36,084 nucleotides of DNA from Bacteroidota bacterium (GCA_016721435.1 JADKIC010000042.1:1-36084); one strand, 5' to 3'; counted from the stretch's first letter, positions 1 through 9,488 are shown. Notes: a model not told the origin generated them from the sequence alone. Translations and numbers: made by a program.

Positions 1-2151
1 CAGCCAAGCCCTGCCGATCCAAAACTGGCAAAGCGATTGGCTGGACCATACCCTGCTGGCCCGTCCCGTCGTGCGGAGTGAGAAACGAGATACTTTCTGT
101 CCCAATCAGAAATTAAACCTGCTGAATAATCCTATGTAACGATATTTAATAAGGCTGACTCTGCTGATGTGGTTATTATGGCAGCAGCTTTTCTGCTGTC
201 AAGCAGATCATCACTAGCATAACCCGTTCCGGTTTGATAAAGCATTTGCTCCCGGTTTTCCTGAACCGTGAGCCCTAACAAAGTTTGCGATCTCCATTTT
301 GAAAAGGATTTTGTATAGCTTAGTTGAGGTTCTGCGATTTGTGTAACCAGTTTACTTGAACCAAATCCTGCAACAGAAGGTGATGTAAAGGCAGGATCAA
401 ATGATCGCTGTGGAGTAACGTTGTGGTCCGAAACATTCAGCAGACGATAACCGAAATCTGATTTAAAATCAAGGCCGGGTAAAATGGTGAACCCGATTTC
501 AAAATTGGATAGCAGGTTTTCATTTGTTGTAGTAAACTCCTTATACAATAAACTCATCGGGTTTACCCAACTGGAATTTTCCCAATTCAATGATCCGTCT
601 GCTTTATACAAAGAAGGTGCATTGGGCGGCAAAAATAGCTGGGATGAGATATCCGATTGAGGCAGGTTTATTCTATTTCTCACATAACTGGATTGAAAAT
701 TTAGCCGGAACCTGCCACTCGATGATGTATGGTTAACTCTGAAACTGACAGCATATTTTTTTTCACCAAAATGATTTTCTGGCAGAACGGTGGTTTCCCT
801 GTGATATCCAAAACCTGCCAGGAATTGGGTTTTATCCGTACCTCCGGAAATATCAATCTTTGAATCTGTAATATTCATTGTATTCCCGATCAGTTCCTTT
901 TGCCAGTTGGTATATTTGGTAGTATCCCATAGTAATAAATCACGGGCATTGCTGCTGGTAGGTGTAGTACCGTCATTCGCAAATGCTTCTTTTCGCATCG
1001 CAATGTATTGTGTGGTATTTAACAGGTCCATGAACCGGGTAGCCTTTCCAAATCCGGAATAAATACGGGACTTCACTTTTGTTTTGCCTGTTTTGCTTTT
1101 TGGGTGGTAATAAGGATTACTCCGTTAGCACCACGACTGCCATAAATAGCTGTTGCATCTGCGTCCTTTAATACTTCGATGCTTTCAATAGTTGAAGGGT
1201 CAATATTAGCTAAGGGCTTGAAATCGTTCCGCCGCCGAAAACATAATTCATGGGAGTAGTGGGATAGGGTATGCCATCAACAATAATCAATGGGTCGTTG
1301 CCATTGGCCATACTATTCTGGCCCCTGAGCTTTATAGTAAATGCTGCATAGGTGGTTCCGGAAACCGGCAGAAACCTGCAAACCGGATATTCTTCCGGTT
1401 AATACTGCCAGCAGGTTACTTACGGGTTGCTTGCTTATCTCCTCCTTTCTAACGCTGCCTACTGTTCCGGTTGAATACCGCCTTGTCGTTTCCCATACGC
1501 AATTACCACTGTTTCATCCAAGCTGTTCTCTGCCAGCAAAAGCACAATGGAAATACGGGTTTGCTTGCCAACAACGATCTCCCGGGTCTGGTAACCTACG
1601 GAGGAAATAACCAGCACATCAGATTCCCTGATACCCGGAAGGGAAAATTCTCCGGCAGCATTGGTTGAGACACCCAGCCCGGATCCTTTGACTAGTACAC
1701 TGGCCCCGGCAAGGGGTAAGCCTTCTTCTGTCATCACCTTACCACTTATTTGAGCAGATACAACCGTGATAACAACGGGAATCGTATTGGCTTTTCGTCG
1801 GACAACCACATAATTGGTTTCAATCACATATTCAAGTGGCTGTTCGGAGAAGAGCAGATGCAGCGCCTCTTCCATAGGCTTATTTGTAATACGCAGGGTT
1901 ACAGGCCTGGAAGCCTGCATTTCCGTCCTGGTATAGACAAACCGGAAACCGGTTTGCTTTTTAATTTCTTTAAAGGCAGTTTCAAGCGGGGCGTTGGTAA
2001 GGGTTAAGCTGATTGTTTGACCATATCCGTGTGCAGCTGCCTGCAGGCACATGGTCAATGTAAGGATTATTACTAGTTTCATTGTGAATAAGGCTACCCG
2101 GGATTTTTTCCTTAACCAGCGGAATGGGGCACCATTTACCTTGATTTGCAT
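1..2151 (-). CDS. SusC/RagA-family TonB-dependent outer-membrane receptor, partial, frame interrupted
   Basis: N-terminal three quarters or less of a SusC/RagA nutrient receptor, running off the left edge. From the start at 2151 the protein has a membrane-spanning signal segment, an STN (secretin/TonB short N-terminal) domain at about residues 45-120, a carboxypeptidase-regulatory-like domain (ISGKV...GLPLAGASV) at about 130-215, then a TonB box/plug and barrel strands. The STN domain is the part that talks to a FecR anti-sigma factor, which fits the FecR and sigma genes immediately upstream. Frame breaks are visible between 1459 and 1080 (plug) and near 105-135, where YIGLFSRFNF and DWDRKYLVSHS sit in different frames although they belong together. 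A SusD partner would be expected beyond position 1. Substrate cannot be told from this part. Confidence 0.88.
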
Positions 2152-2245
2152 AAATTTGTCTTATCCCGGTAACCCCGGGACAGGTTTGGGTTTTTCTTAA
2201 TTCGTTGTATCTCACAGTTGATGAAAAGGGTTAACCCGAACTTTT

Positions 2246-2278
2246 ACCGCTCCGATAGCCGTCGGGGCGGTTTTTTTT
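2246..2278 (+). terminator. Hairpin with T-run between fecR and susC
   Basis: A 10-bp stem (ACCGCTCCGA with TCGGGGCGGT, one G-T pair) closes a 6-nt loop and is followed by eight T on the plus strand. It has the form of an intrinsic terminator, but for plus-strand transcription, whereas both flanking genes are on the minus strand. It could block antisense readthrough or act as an mRNA hairpin between the two minus-strand genes. Confidence 0.4.
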
Positions 2279-2303
2279 GGGTTAATCCTTGCAGGTCTAT
2301 CCG

Positions 2304-3505
2304 TCAGGGTAATACATAGATTCTTTTGTTTTCGATCTTAAAATGCCCGGTTGGTCAGTTCCAGCAGCCGTAGCAATTGGGATACCGGTTCGCCCGGGAG
2401 ACATCGGCGGTAAATTCATGGTTGATCTTTGCCTGGTACTACTTCCACATCCTACAGCGTTGTACCTGTCGCATAATGGCTTCAATAGAGACATTGCGGA
2501 AATCAAAATTGCCTTCCTTCCAGGCTGTTATTTCCCGGTATTGACTGATAGGTTGATGCTTAAATTCCCTTCTTTATCCACCAGTGCCTGTTCGCCTGGT
2601 TTGATAATGATTTCGCTGTTGTTGCTCGACAGTTTTACAGCCCCTCGATCAGTGTGGTCTGTTGGTTTATTTCGTCTCCATAGGTCATACATTAAACGAA
2701 GTACCCAGCACTTCCACCACAGATGCATCCGGTAACTTTACTTTAAAAGGGAAGGGCCGTATTTTTGTGACTTCAAAAAATGCTTCCCCGGTCAGTTCCA
2801 CGGTTCTGGTCTTGTAAAAGCGGTTGGATATTTTGGCGAAGAAGCCGCGTTCAGCCATACCTTACTGCCATCCAGCAGCACCGCTATATTGCCCGCCTCT
2901 GGGGGTGCTTAATGTATTAAAGAGGTGCTGGAGCCTACAACTGGGTTTCCGTTAGTATAGGTCAGTTCCCCTTTGGAGTCTTTGTAATTGCCGTGCCACT
3001 TTCATTGCGCAAAAAACCATTGGCGGCATCAGTGAGGGAGATGGTACTGCCATCGGCCGTTGTAAGTACTGCTTTATTGCCACCGGGAGCAATATCAGCC
3101 TGGCTGGCGAGGAAGTTTTCATCATTCTTGGTTTTATCCCGATTAGTCAATTTAAAAAAGGCAAATACACCAAGAGCCAGGATCACAGAAGCGGCGATCC
3201 CGTAAGACCAGAGCCGGGTTGTTCTCCTGTTTTCTTTCCCATTCCTGCTTTTATTTTAATGCGGTGCAGGGCTTTTCTGTATTTACTTCGTCTAAAATTT
3301 CAGGTTTTCTTCTACATTATTTTCATCTGTCAGGTCTTCAAAAAGCAACAGGTTCTCTTCGCTGGCCGATACCCAGCCGTCCAGTTCGTCTTGCTCAGCT
3401 TCAGTCAGTGTTTCCCGGATAAAGCCGGCAATCAGGAATTTGATGCGGTCGGCCTGTTCGCTGTTTTGATCGGATAATAAATAGGTCCTTAGTACTGCTG
3501 GATAA
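2304..3505 (-). CDS. FecR-family anti-sigma factor, frame heavily interrupted
   Basis: Inner-membrane anti-sigma factor that relays the signal from the STN domain of the SusC receptor to the ECF sigma factor. The cytoplasmic N-terminus is readable around 3300-3490 (DRIKFLIAGFIRETLTEAEQ), then a membrane helix (ILALGVFAFF, about 3150-3186), then the periplasmic FecR domain (AVLTTADGSTISLTDA at about 3040; EIIIKPGEQALV at about 2590), ending with the typical short tail KIENKRIYVLP and a TGA at 2304. At least five frame changes break it. No ATG is seen at the expected start, so the upstream limit is approximate. It lies between the sigma gene and susC in the usual order. Confidence 0.8.
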
Positions 3506-3539
3506 TTGTACCTGTAAGTTAATTAACCAAAAGACAGTT

Positions 3540-4129
3540 TTACTCTAAAATAATAAAGAAAAACAGAAAAAGGCTGATAAAGCCGGGATTAATTTGCTCT
3601 CTGAGCAGACGGATACCCCTGGCTTTCTGGTTGTGGATCGTGCTGACAGAGAGTTGTAGTTCTGCCGCAATCTGCTGAAAATCTTTACCCTCTATATAGA
3701 GCATCTGGAAAATACGTCGGCATTTTGGGGGTAATTGGTTGATGGCGGCAAAAACCTGTTGGTGGATTTCTGCCGTTACCATTTCGTAAAGAACCGGTTC
3801 CTCCGATTGGTTGCTGATTAGGGCCATTTGGCGGGTATTCAGGCCCTCTTTTCGCTGCTGGCGCAGCCAGTTCAGGCTGCCGAATTTCACAGCAGTATAG
3901 AGGAAGGATTTGAGCACTGCGGGATGGGAAAAATCAGCCCGTTTTGCCAGGCGGTGAGAAAAGCGTCACCGGCTATTTCCTCCGCCGCTTCTTTTTGCCC
4001 GGTGATCTTGAAAGCGAACAGGGTGAGGGCGGCGTAATGGGTACGGAAAAATAAGGCAAAACCGCTTTCTTCACCTTGCTGAAAGGCAAGGATAAACGAA
4101 AGGGATTTATCGTTTCCGGTGGGTTTCAT
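3540..4129 (-). CDS. ECF RNA polymerase sigma-70 factor (FecI-like), one frameshift
   Basis: Extracytoplasmic-function sigma factor of about 190 residues. The first part holds sigma region 2 (FRTHYAALTLFAFKITGQ...AEEIAGDAF), the second holds region 4 with its helix-turn-helix (QLPPKCRRIFQMLYIEGKDFQQIAAELQLSVSTIHNQKARGIRLLRE, described here in pieces: PPKCRRIF, QQIAAELQLS, STIHNQKA). The two parts are in different frames with the break near 3930-3945. The C-terminus ends in a hydrophobic stretch (FISLFLFFFIILE). It is followed by the FecR gene and then by susC, so it is expected to activate susC after a receptor signal. The start at 4129 (MKPTGND) faces the XRE gene, with about 100 bp of shared upstream DNA. 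Confidence 0.88.
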
Positions 4130-4178
4130 TCAAAGCCGCCAATCTATCAGATATGGGTAAAAAATTAAGTAATTATGA

Positions 4179-4220
4179 GTTGACTTTTACTTAAATTTGG
4201 TTGACCTTTACTACTTTTAC
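4179..4220 (+). promoter_or_regulatory. Tandem direct repeat upstream of XRE gene, candidate operator
   Basis: GTTGACTTTTACT at 4179-4191 recurs as GTTGACCTTTACT at 4200-4212, 12 of 13 bases identical, with a start-to-start distance of exactly 21 bp (two helical turns). Between them is TAAATTTG (4192-4199), which matches the Bacteroidota -7 consensus TAnnTTTG. The site lies between the divergent sigma gene and the first XRE gene. An autoregulatory operator is inference. Confidence 0.45.
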
Positions 4221-4233
4221 AAAAACTATTCTT

Positions 4234-4646
4234 ATGGCAACAGATACAATGGAGATGCCGGTTAAAAAGAATGTAGGTAGAAATCTGCAACGTGTTCGTA
4301 TTTATTTTGGCATTAAACAAGATGCTTTAGCAAAGGATTTAGGCATGAGCCAACAGACCGTCTCGAAAATTGAACAACAGGAAACAATAGAGCCGGAATT
4401 GTTAAAGAAGATTGCAGAATTAATTGGTGTGTCACCTGATATGATTGAAAATTTTGATGAAGAAAAGGCAATTTATAATATCAATAATACTCACTTTAGA
4501 GATAATACCTTTGAACAAGGTTCAACAGCGGCGCCAATTGGACAACAATTTAATCCAATTGAAAAAAGTTGTAGGGATTGTACGAGCGACTATTAAAAAG
4601 TGAAAGAGAAAAAATAGAAATATTAATGAACGCTAAACAATCATAG
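4234..4646 (+). CDS. XRE-family helix-turn-helix regulator 1, frameshift near the 3' end
   Basis: DNA-binding protein of about 137 residues. A Cro/C1-type HTH occupies residues about 12-70 (LQRVRIYFGIKQDALAKDLG, then MSQQTVSKIEQQ). The start at 4234 (MATDTMEM) is chosen because translation upstream of it has no ATG. As written the frame stops early at about 4594. Removing one A from the A6 run (4562-4567) and one G from the GGG (4574-4576) restores an ending LYERLLKSEREKIEILMNAKQS with TAG at 4646, the coiled tail usual for this family. It is followed 27 bp later by a second XRE gene. The region is more AT-rich than the sigma/FecR genes to the left. Role: likely local regulator; target unknown. 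Confidence 0.8.
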
Positions 4647-4673
4647 TGCTTCTCTTTAAAAAATTGAATTAAA

Positions 4674-5074
4674 ATGGAAACAAAGGATTATACAAATATG
4701 CTCCACATGGGTAGAAAAATAGAAAGAATCCGTAGGCTTCGGGGAATGACTCAAACTGATTTAGGTGAGGCGTTAGGAATTACCAAACAGGCAGTTTCTA
4801 AAATGGAACAGACAGAGCAAATTGATGACGAAAGAATCAAAGAAATAGCAAAAGCATTAGGTGTTACAGATGAAGGGTTGAAAAGTTTTCATGAAGAAAG
4901 TGCTTTATAATACTATCAATTTTTATGAAGGCAGCGGTGGTGTCTCTTCTTCTTCAATTAGTGCCAACAATATAGAGTCCCTTCATAACTTTCCAATAGA
5001 AAAACCATTGAAGTGTTTGAAAAGCTGTTGGAAAGAAAGGGAGAAATATGAGGAAGTGAAGAGGGAAAGAGTGA
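4674..5074 (+). CDS. XRE-family helix-turn-helix regulator 2, frame interrupted
   Basis: Second small regulator with HTH at residues about 12-70 (MGRKIERIRRLRGMTQTDLG, ITKQAVSKMEQ). The written frame stops at 4910. The neighbouring frame continues with VLYNTINFYEGSG, NNIESLHNFPIEK and, after another shift, VFEKLLERK and EKYEEVKRER, the same plan as the first XRE protein (HTH, linker with NNI, then IEK-containing coiled tail). I therefore read one gene of about 130 residues with three or more frame breaks. The exact end is uncertain, because another frame stays open to 5286. The two proteins look like paralogues and may form a regulatory pair. Confidence 0.7.
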
Positions 5075-5325
5075 GTTTTTCTTTGCCATTCTTATCGGCA
5101 ATAAATCACACTTTCTCTATGAAGTTGGTATATGTTTTGTTTATCAAAGTGAAAATAAGTTTTCCTAAATGTACAAAAGCTGGCTGGGTTATACAAACAT
5201 TCCCAGCCCAAATTAAATTCAATCAACGGCATTTTGACAACCTGATAAATAGCTATACATTAAGCATCATCGTTTATACACAATAATAAAATGTAAAACT
5301 TCAATTTACTTTTAACATACTTACA

Positions 5326-5444
5326 ATGAAAGTTACTGTTACTGTACTTAAACTCATCAACACTGAAGCTACAAGGTGCTAAAAAAGTGTATGGCTTTCA
5401 AAAAACTCAGCCACGATGAAATCTTTCCTCAACTGTCCGATTAA
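5326..5444 (+). CDS. Small ORF, hypothetical
   Basis: An ATG at 5326 opens MKVTVTVLKLINTEA and stops at 5382. If one base is restored near 5374 the frame continues with VLKKCMAFKKLSHDEIF and ends at a TAA at 5442-5444, giving about 39 residues. I do not recognise it. The rest of 5075-5603 shows no convincing gene or terminator, only AT-rich sequence with many stops. Confidence 0.25.
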
Positions 5445-5603
5445 ATACTAACTATTACACATTTAGTTACTATTAGCTGCTATATCCAGCATTGATTATG
5501 AATTAAATCACCTCCAAAATATTATAACCTACCAGACAAAGCTTTTCCAACAACTAATTAAAAAGAATATTGTTTAAAAATACTGAATAACTGCGCCGCT
5601 ATT

Positions 5604-6830
5604 TTAGAAATAAGTACTTACCCCAAACTGAATCCCCGCCAGCTTAGCCGGAGGGTTTCCCAAAATATCCTTCTGCCAGTTGTAACGATAGTTCAACCGG
5701 ATTACTGTTTGGGCAGTAGGTCGCCAGCTTATAGCTGTAACAATTGAAAATAATTCATCGCTGATATTGTCCCCAGTGGATTTAAAATTCCCTTTATTCC
5801 AGTCCACATATTCAAAACGCAAAGCAGCGTTAATAACCGATTTCTCAAAACCAAATACGGGCTTCTTAAAAACAGGCTGCACAAAATCAATAAAGCCGCC
5901 TTGTTGTTTTCGGCCGAATTGTTCGGTATAGGTTTCGGGTACGTCCACATTCAACCAAGCCCATTCTGCATTGATATACGTAATGATTTTAGGCAGGGTA
6001 GTATTGAAGTCTATAGCATATACGTTGACTTTTCTTTTCTTATCCAATACCAATCCATCGTCCTCATATTTGTTGTATATCCCGCCCATATCGGATAATC
6101 CCAATTCGCCAATCTTCCTGTTTCGTATAGCCGCCTTACCAGTAAATAATGGGCTTCCGTTGAAACTTTCTTCAAACCTGTCTTTATTTTCTTTGCTGGC
6201 AGGAAGAAAGGTTTTATTTTCCGCATTATCAATAATTTTATCATCAAACCCATTTGTGAGGTAAACTTCATACGCATACACCCAATCCTTTGTTGATTTT
6301 TTCCCAAATACCCCAAAGCCCACATTGCTCCAGGTGGCCGGTAGCATTTGCGTTGCAGAAATGGGACGGTCAATAAATTCCCATTTGGGGCCATCATGAT
6401 TTTGATTGAAAGCTCCGATAGGATTCATTACAATTCCGCCTCGCAGATTTAAGAGAGGAGCAAATTCAAAATCAACGGATGCAAATTCAATATTGAATTC
6501 TTTGGTACCTTCTTCAAATTCGATTTCACTCAAAAACTTAATTCGTTTGGAAATAGACGAAGACACAAACAACGTCAATCGCCGCATTTGAAACTGATGA
6601 CCTTGCGTTATCCCATCTTCCTGTAAATACTGGTAATTGGCTTCAGCATATCCACCTAGTGCCACAGGCAATTTGCCTAATTGAAGAAATGGACGGTTAT
6701 ACACGGCATCCATATTTAATAGCAATCCCGATGTATCTGTTTCTGATTTCCGTAACAACGCCGGGTCAATCTGTGCAATACAGGTATAAGAAACGAAAAA
6801 GGATAGTACTAAAAATAAAAAATATCTCAT
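5604..6830 (-). CDS. Outer-membrane porin (phosphate-selective porin O/P-like)
   Basis: Intact 408-residue protein. It has a signal peptide (hydrophobic residues 3-18, cleavage after CIA), a short periplasmic segment, then about 16 alternating amphipathic strands typical of OprO/OprP-like porins (GGYAEANYQY near residue 60; QMRRLTLFVS; KFLSEIEFE; FEFAPLLNLRGGIVMNPIGAF). The last residue is aromatic (STYF), the usual signal for the barrel-assembly machinery. It overlaps the Rieske gene by 4 bp (ATGA), so the two are translationally coupled. In this setting the porin probably lets substrates or anions reach a periplasmic redox system built from the Rieske and di-heme proteins. The transported substrate is not known. 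It is one of the few long genes here with no frame break. Confidence 0.82.
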   Translation of the reverse strand: MRYFLFLVLSFFVSYTCIAQIDPALLRKSETDTSGLLLNMDAVYNRPFLQLGKLPVALGGYAEANYQYLQEDGITQGHQFQMRRLTLFVSSSISKRIKFLSEIEFEEGTKEFNIEFASVDFEFAPLLNLRGGIVMNPIGAFNQNHDGPKWEFIDRPISATQMLPATWSNVGFGVFGKKSTKDWVYAYEVYLTNGFDDKIIDNAENKTFLPASKENKDRFEESFNGSPLFTGKAAIRNRKIGELGLSDMGGIYNKYEDDGLVLDKKRKVNVYAIDFNTTLPKIITYINAEWAWLNVDVPETYTEQFGRKQQGGFIDFVQPVFKKPVFGFEKSVINAALRFEYVDWNKGNFKSTGDNISDELFSIVTAISWRPTAQTVIRLNYRYNWQKDILGNPPAKLAGIQFGVSTYF

Positions 6831-7267
6831 ACTTTTCTCAAATCAATAAAGAGTTGGTTGTTACTAATTGTCACAGGGAAAGTCCGAAGATCTCTGTCGG
6901 CTGGACCGTTTGTTACTTTACCCCGGTTATCATATTCACTTCCATGTGCAGGGCACTGCAGGTAATCACCGGCTACATTCAGTTCGGCCCCCTGGTGAGC
7001 ACACTGCATCCAGATAGCGGAATATTCAGTATCACTAAACCGGTAAACACAAATAGGGAATAGCAATTTGTCATTTCGTACTACGACATATAAGCGGTAT
7101 TTATCTTTATCCTTTATTACGAATTCGTTTATATCTATCAATATTCCGTCTTTAGCCAGTTTACCACTCGTGAATTTGGTCGCAGCGCAGGAACTTAAAA
7201 TAATTGAATATGCCGAAACGGCAATACAGGCTGTACAAGACTTAACTATAAATTCTTTTCTGTTCAT
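6827..7267 (-). CDS. Rieske [2Fe-2S] lipoprotein
   Basis: Intact 146-residue protein carrying one Rieske cluster site: C89-A-H91 and C105-P-A-H108, the C-x-H...C-x2-H pattern that binds a [2Fe-2S] cluster through two Cys and two His. The N-terminus is hydrophobic with a lipobox-like ILSSC (Cys27), so the protein is probably membrane-anchored on the periplasmic side. No other domain is present, so it is a stand-alone electron carrier, not a dioxygenase subunit. It sits between the di-heme cytochrome gene (13 bp upstream) and the porin gene (4-bp overlap). The order suggests electron transfer between the Rieske and haem centres. The substrate oxidised or reduced is unknown. Confidence 0.88.
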   Translation of the reverse strand: MNRKEFIVKSCTACIAVSAYSIILSSCAATKFTSGKLAKDGILIDINEFVIKDKDKYRLYVVVRNDKLLFPICVYRFSDTEYSAIWMQCAHQGAELNVAGDYLQCPAHGSEYDNRGKVTNGPADRDLRTFPVTISNNQLFIDLRKV

Positions 7268-7280
7268 GTTTCTTATGATA

Positions 7281-8477
7281 CTATAACGATTGCAGGAATT
7301 TGATTAAGCTATTCTTTTCCTGCACTGAAAGCTGCTGAAACCTTTCTTTGCGTTGTTGACCTTCGCCAGCATGCAAGAGTATTGCTTCTTCGATACTCTT
7401 TGCTCTTCCATCATGCAACAAAAAGTATTGCCCGCCTTGTGAATTAGTCGATAATCCCAATCCCCAAAGTGGTGGTGTTCTCCATTCAGGCGTTTTGGCA
7501 CTGCCTTCAGTATAGCCATCATCCAAACCGGGGCCCATATCATGCAAAAGCAAATCGGTATACGGATGAAAGCTTTTGTTGGATAATGCAGGAATAGTTC
7601 AAAATCCTGTTTTCAGAGTTTGCCTATGGCAACTTTCACACCCGGCTTGTATAAACAGATTTTTGCCTTCAAGTACTTCAGGATCATTTTGATTTCTTTG
7701 AATAGGCGCTTTAAGTGTTTGCAAGTAGAATACAACATTATGCACCGTTACATCAGAAACTTCGGGGTCAATATTCAATCCGGTATAAACATCTTTCGGC
7801 TGAAACGTAGAAGTGATACCGATATCCTGGTTGTAAGCATTTACTGTTTGGTGCAATAGATTATAAGCCGCAGCCTTTTTACCAAAGCGATGAATATATT
7901 TGCCGTTTCTTGGAATAGCATTTTGGAAAGGTGTTATAAAGGTAGGCAAGTATTCATAGTTGGGTATTCCGCTGATACCATCAGCATTTGCATCGTTAGG
8001 ATCTGCCATTGCCAAAATATCAGCATCTGAAACCAATTCTAAAAACCCTAAACCGGTGTTGGCAGGTGGTGTGAACTTTGAAAACGTAGCACCTGCAGGT
8101 ATCTGTTCCGTTGTATAACCGGGCAATGCCCTGTTTTGTAATTGCGGTCCCCCCAAATGCAGAAACTGATTTTCTGTACTGTCAACCTGCCCAAACCTAG
8201 TTAGCGTAGTAAAAGGATGGCCTTTGCCATCACCGGCATGACAACTACCACAACTCGTAGCCACAAAGATGGAACCTAAGCCGTTTTGAGAAGTGAATAT
8301 CTCATCGTTAAAAGCTACATCCCCTGCAAGGAACTGACGGTTCTGTTCGAAACTAAGACCTTCCACTGGTCCGTCGAGCAGTTCATCATCGGGAGGAGTT
8401 CCCGGTAATATTTTCTCACAGGCCACTACACTTGTAATGACCAGAACAATTGCAGTTATGATTTTAAATTTCTTCAT
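7281..8477 (-). CDS. Di-heme c-type cytochrome, DUF1111 'thiol oxidoreductase' family, with in-frame TGA
   Basis: About 398 residues with a lipoprotein signal (ITSVVAC, Cys20). Two CxxCH haem-binding sites are present, CGSCH near residue 77 and CESCH near 282, as in the DUF1111/di-haem oxidoreductase family. Later conserved blocks are IPALSNK and LLLHDMGPGLDDG and the HDGRA motif. A TGA at 7599-7601 falls in frame between KTGF and TIPALSN. The flanking halves are in the same frame, so a single substitution (for example TCA to TGA) explains it. Nearby ssb and DUF932 genes end at TGA, so TGA is a real stop here. First gene of the di-heme, Rieske, porin operon, divergent from the DtxR/MntR-type gene, which makes metal-responsive control likely. 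Confidence 0.85.
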
Positions 8478-8506
8478 CTTAATGAAAAGCAGGTAACATA
8501 ATATTA

Positions 8507-8542
8507 TTAGATTAGTATAAATGTAAATTTAGGCTAATCTAA
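8507..8542. promoter_or_regulatory. Inverted repeat in divergent promoter, candidate DtxR/MntR box
   Basis: TTAGATTAG at 8507-8515 is matched by its exact reverse complement CTAATCTAA at 8534-8542, 18 bp apart. The half-sites resemble the TTAGGTTAG half of known DtxR-family operators. The site lies in the 113-bp gap between the DUF1111 gene and the DtxR/MntR-type gene and could control both directions. Confidence 0.5.
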
Positions 8543-8590
8543 TTTAATTTTCATACCTATTTTATTACCTTCACCAAAATAATCAGAACT

Positions 8591-9247
8591 GTGCATTCAT
8601 TTACCGAAGAAAATTATCTCAAAGCCATTTATAAGTTACAGGAAACCAACGCTGAAGTAGTGGCTACTTCGGCCCTTGCCCAGGTAATGGGCGTACATGC
8701 TCCCCTCTGTAACCGATATGCTGAAAAGGATGGCAGGGAAGAAATTGGTGACCTACCAAAAGTCAAAAGGCTTTAAGTTAACAGAAAAGGGAAAAAGGTG
8801 GCCGTGGGGATTATCCGTAACCACCGGCTCTGGGAAGTGTTTCTGGTTGACAAATTAGGTTTTCGCTGGGATGAGGTGCATGACCTGGCTGAACAATTAG
8901 AGCATATACATAGTGAAGACCTTACCAATAAACTGGATAAGTTCTTAGGGTTCCCAAAAGCCGACCCACATGGCGATCCGATACCAGATGCAAACGGAGT
9001 ACTCCCAAAATCTAAATCTGTTTTACTTTCTTCTCTTAAAGCTGGTGAAGAAGGAACCTTTACCGGTGTTACAGATCATTCTCCGGTTTTTCTGAATTAT
9101 CTGGATAAAAATGCGATTTCATTAGGTAACAGCATTAAAGTAACATCTATTGAAGAATACGATCAGACTTATACGCTACAGTTGACGGGCAAAAAAGAGG
9201 TTACAGTAAGTTTTAAAGTAGTCAATAGCCTGCTGGTAAGCAGGTAA
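8591..9247 (+). CDS. DtxR/MntR-family metal-dependent transcriptional regulator, frame interrupted
   Basis: About 218 residues. An N-terminal winged HTH (FTEENYLKAIYKL, then TSALAQVMGVHAPSVT after frame correction), a dimerisation and metal-binding region (HDLAEQLEHIHSEDLTNKLD, FLGFPKADPHGDPIP) and a C-terminal SH3/FeoA-like domain (SSLKAGEEGTFTGVTDHS) follow in the usual order. GTG at 8591 is taken as start because MHSFTEENYLKAIYKL is where the family normally begins. One shift lies in 8695-8710 (APLCN should read APSVTDML) and another in 8775-8795. Proteins of this family repress uptake genes when Mn(II) or Fe(II) is plentiful. Its divergent partner is the di-heme/Rieske/porin operon. It converges with the GDCCVxC gene, 22 bp apart. 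Confidence 0.87.
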
Positions 9248-9269
9248 GACACTGAAATGTCAATATTTA

Positions 9270-9482
9270 TCAACAACAAGATTTGTTCGATTGAATTGGA
9301 GGGCAGGCTACTGTGCCATAGCTGCAGAATACACAACAATCACCCTGTTTTGGCCTTAGGATTGTTTCGCAATTTGTACACTTATAGAAATACTGACAAG
9401 CATCTGTGGGCATAGTTTCGTCTTTCTGAAAACCGCATTCGGGACAAGTGATCGTAGATTGTAGTGTTGATGTCTTTTCCAT
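9270..9482 (-). CDS. GDCCVxC-domain protein (selenoprotein family, cysteine form)
   Basis: Intact 70-residue cytoplasmic protein with ten Cys. A zinc-ribbon-like part carries C13-P-E-C16 and C35-T-N-C38, followed by the signature G47-D-C-C-V-F-C53-SYGTVACPPIQ and a terminal CC. This is the GDCCVxC family, some members of which carry selenocysteine in the motif. Here the codons in the motif are ordinary Cys codons. It lies 6 bp after merTP and is the last gene of the arsR-merTP operon, so a role in binding or passing on a thiophilic metal such as Hg(II) is likely. That role is inferred from context, as the family has no settled function that I know of. Confidence 0.85.
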   Translation of the reverse strand: MEKTSTLQSTITCPECGFQKDETMPTDACQYFYKCTNCETILRPKQGDCCVFCSYGTVACPPIQSNKSCC

Positions 9483-9488
9483 TCTTTA

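Noticed and set aside
4562..4576. Programmed ribosomal frameshift in XRE1, and similar sites elsewhere
   Set aside because: Breaks are too many, in both directions and in unrelated genes to be programmed; no common slippery site with a downstream structure was seen.
4891..5286. Separate 131-residue gene after the second XRE regulator
   Set aside because: Its first half continues the XRE protein in another frame and matches the plan of the first XRE protein, so it is better read as part of that gene.
7599..7601. TGA in the DUF1111 gene as selenocysteine or as a reassigned codon
   Set aside because: No SECIS-like structure was recognised, the position is not a Cys in the family as I know it, and ssb and DUF932 both end at TGA at their normal family ends, so TGA is a stop here.
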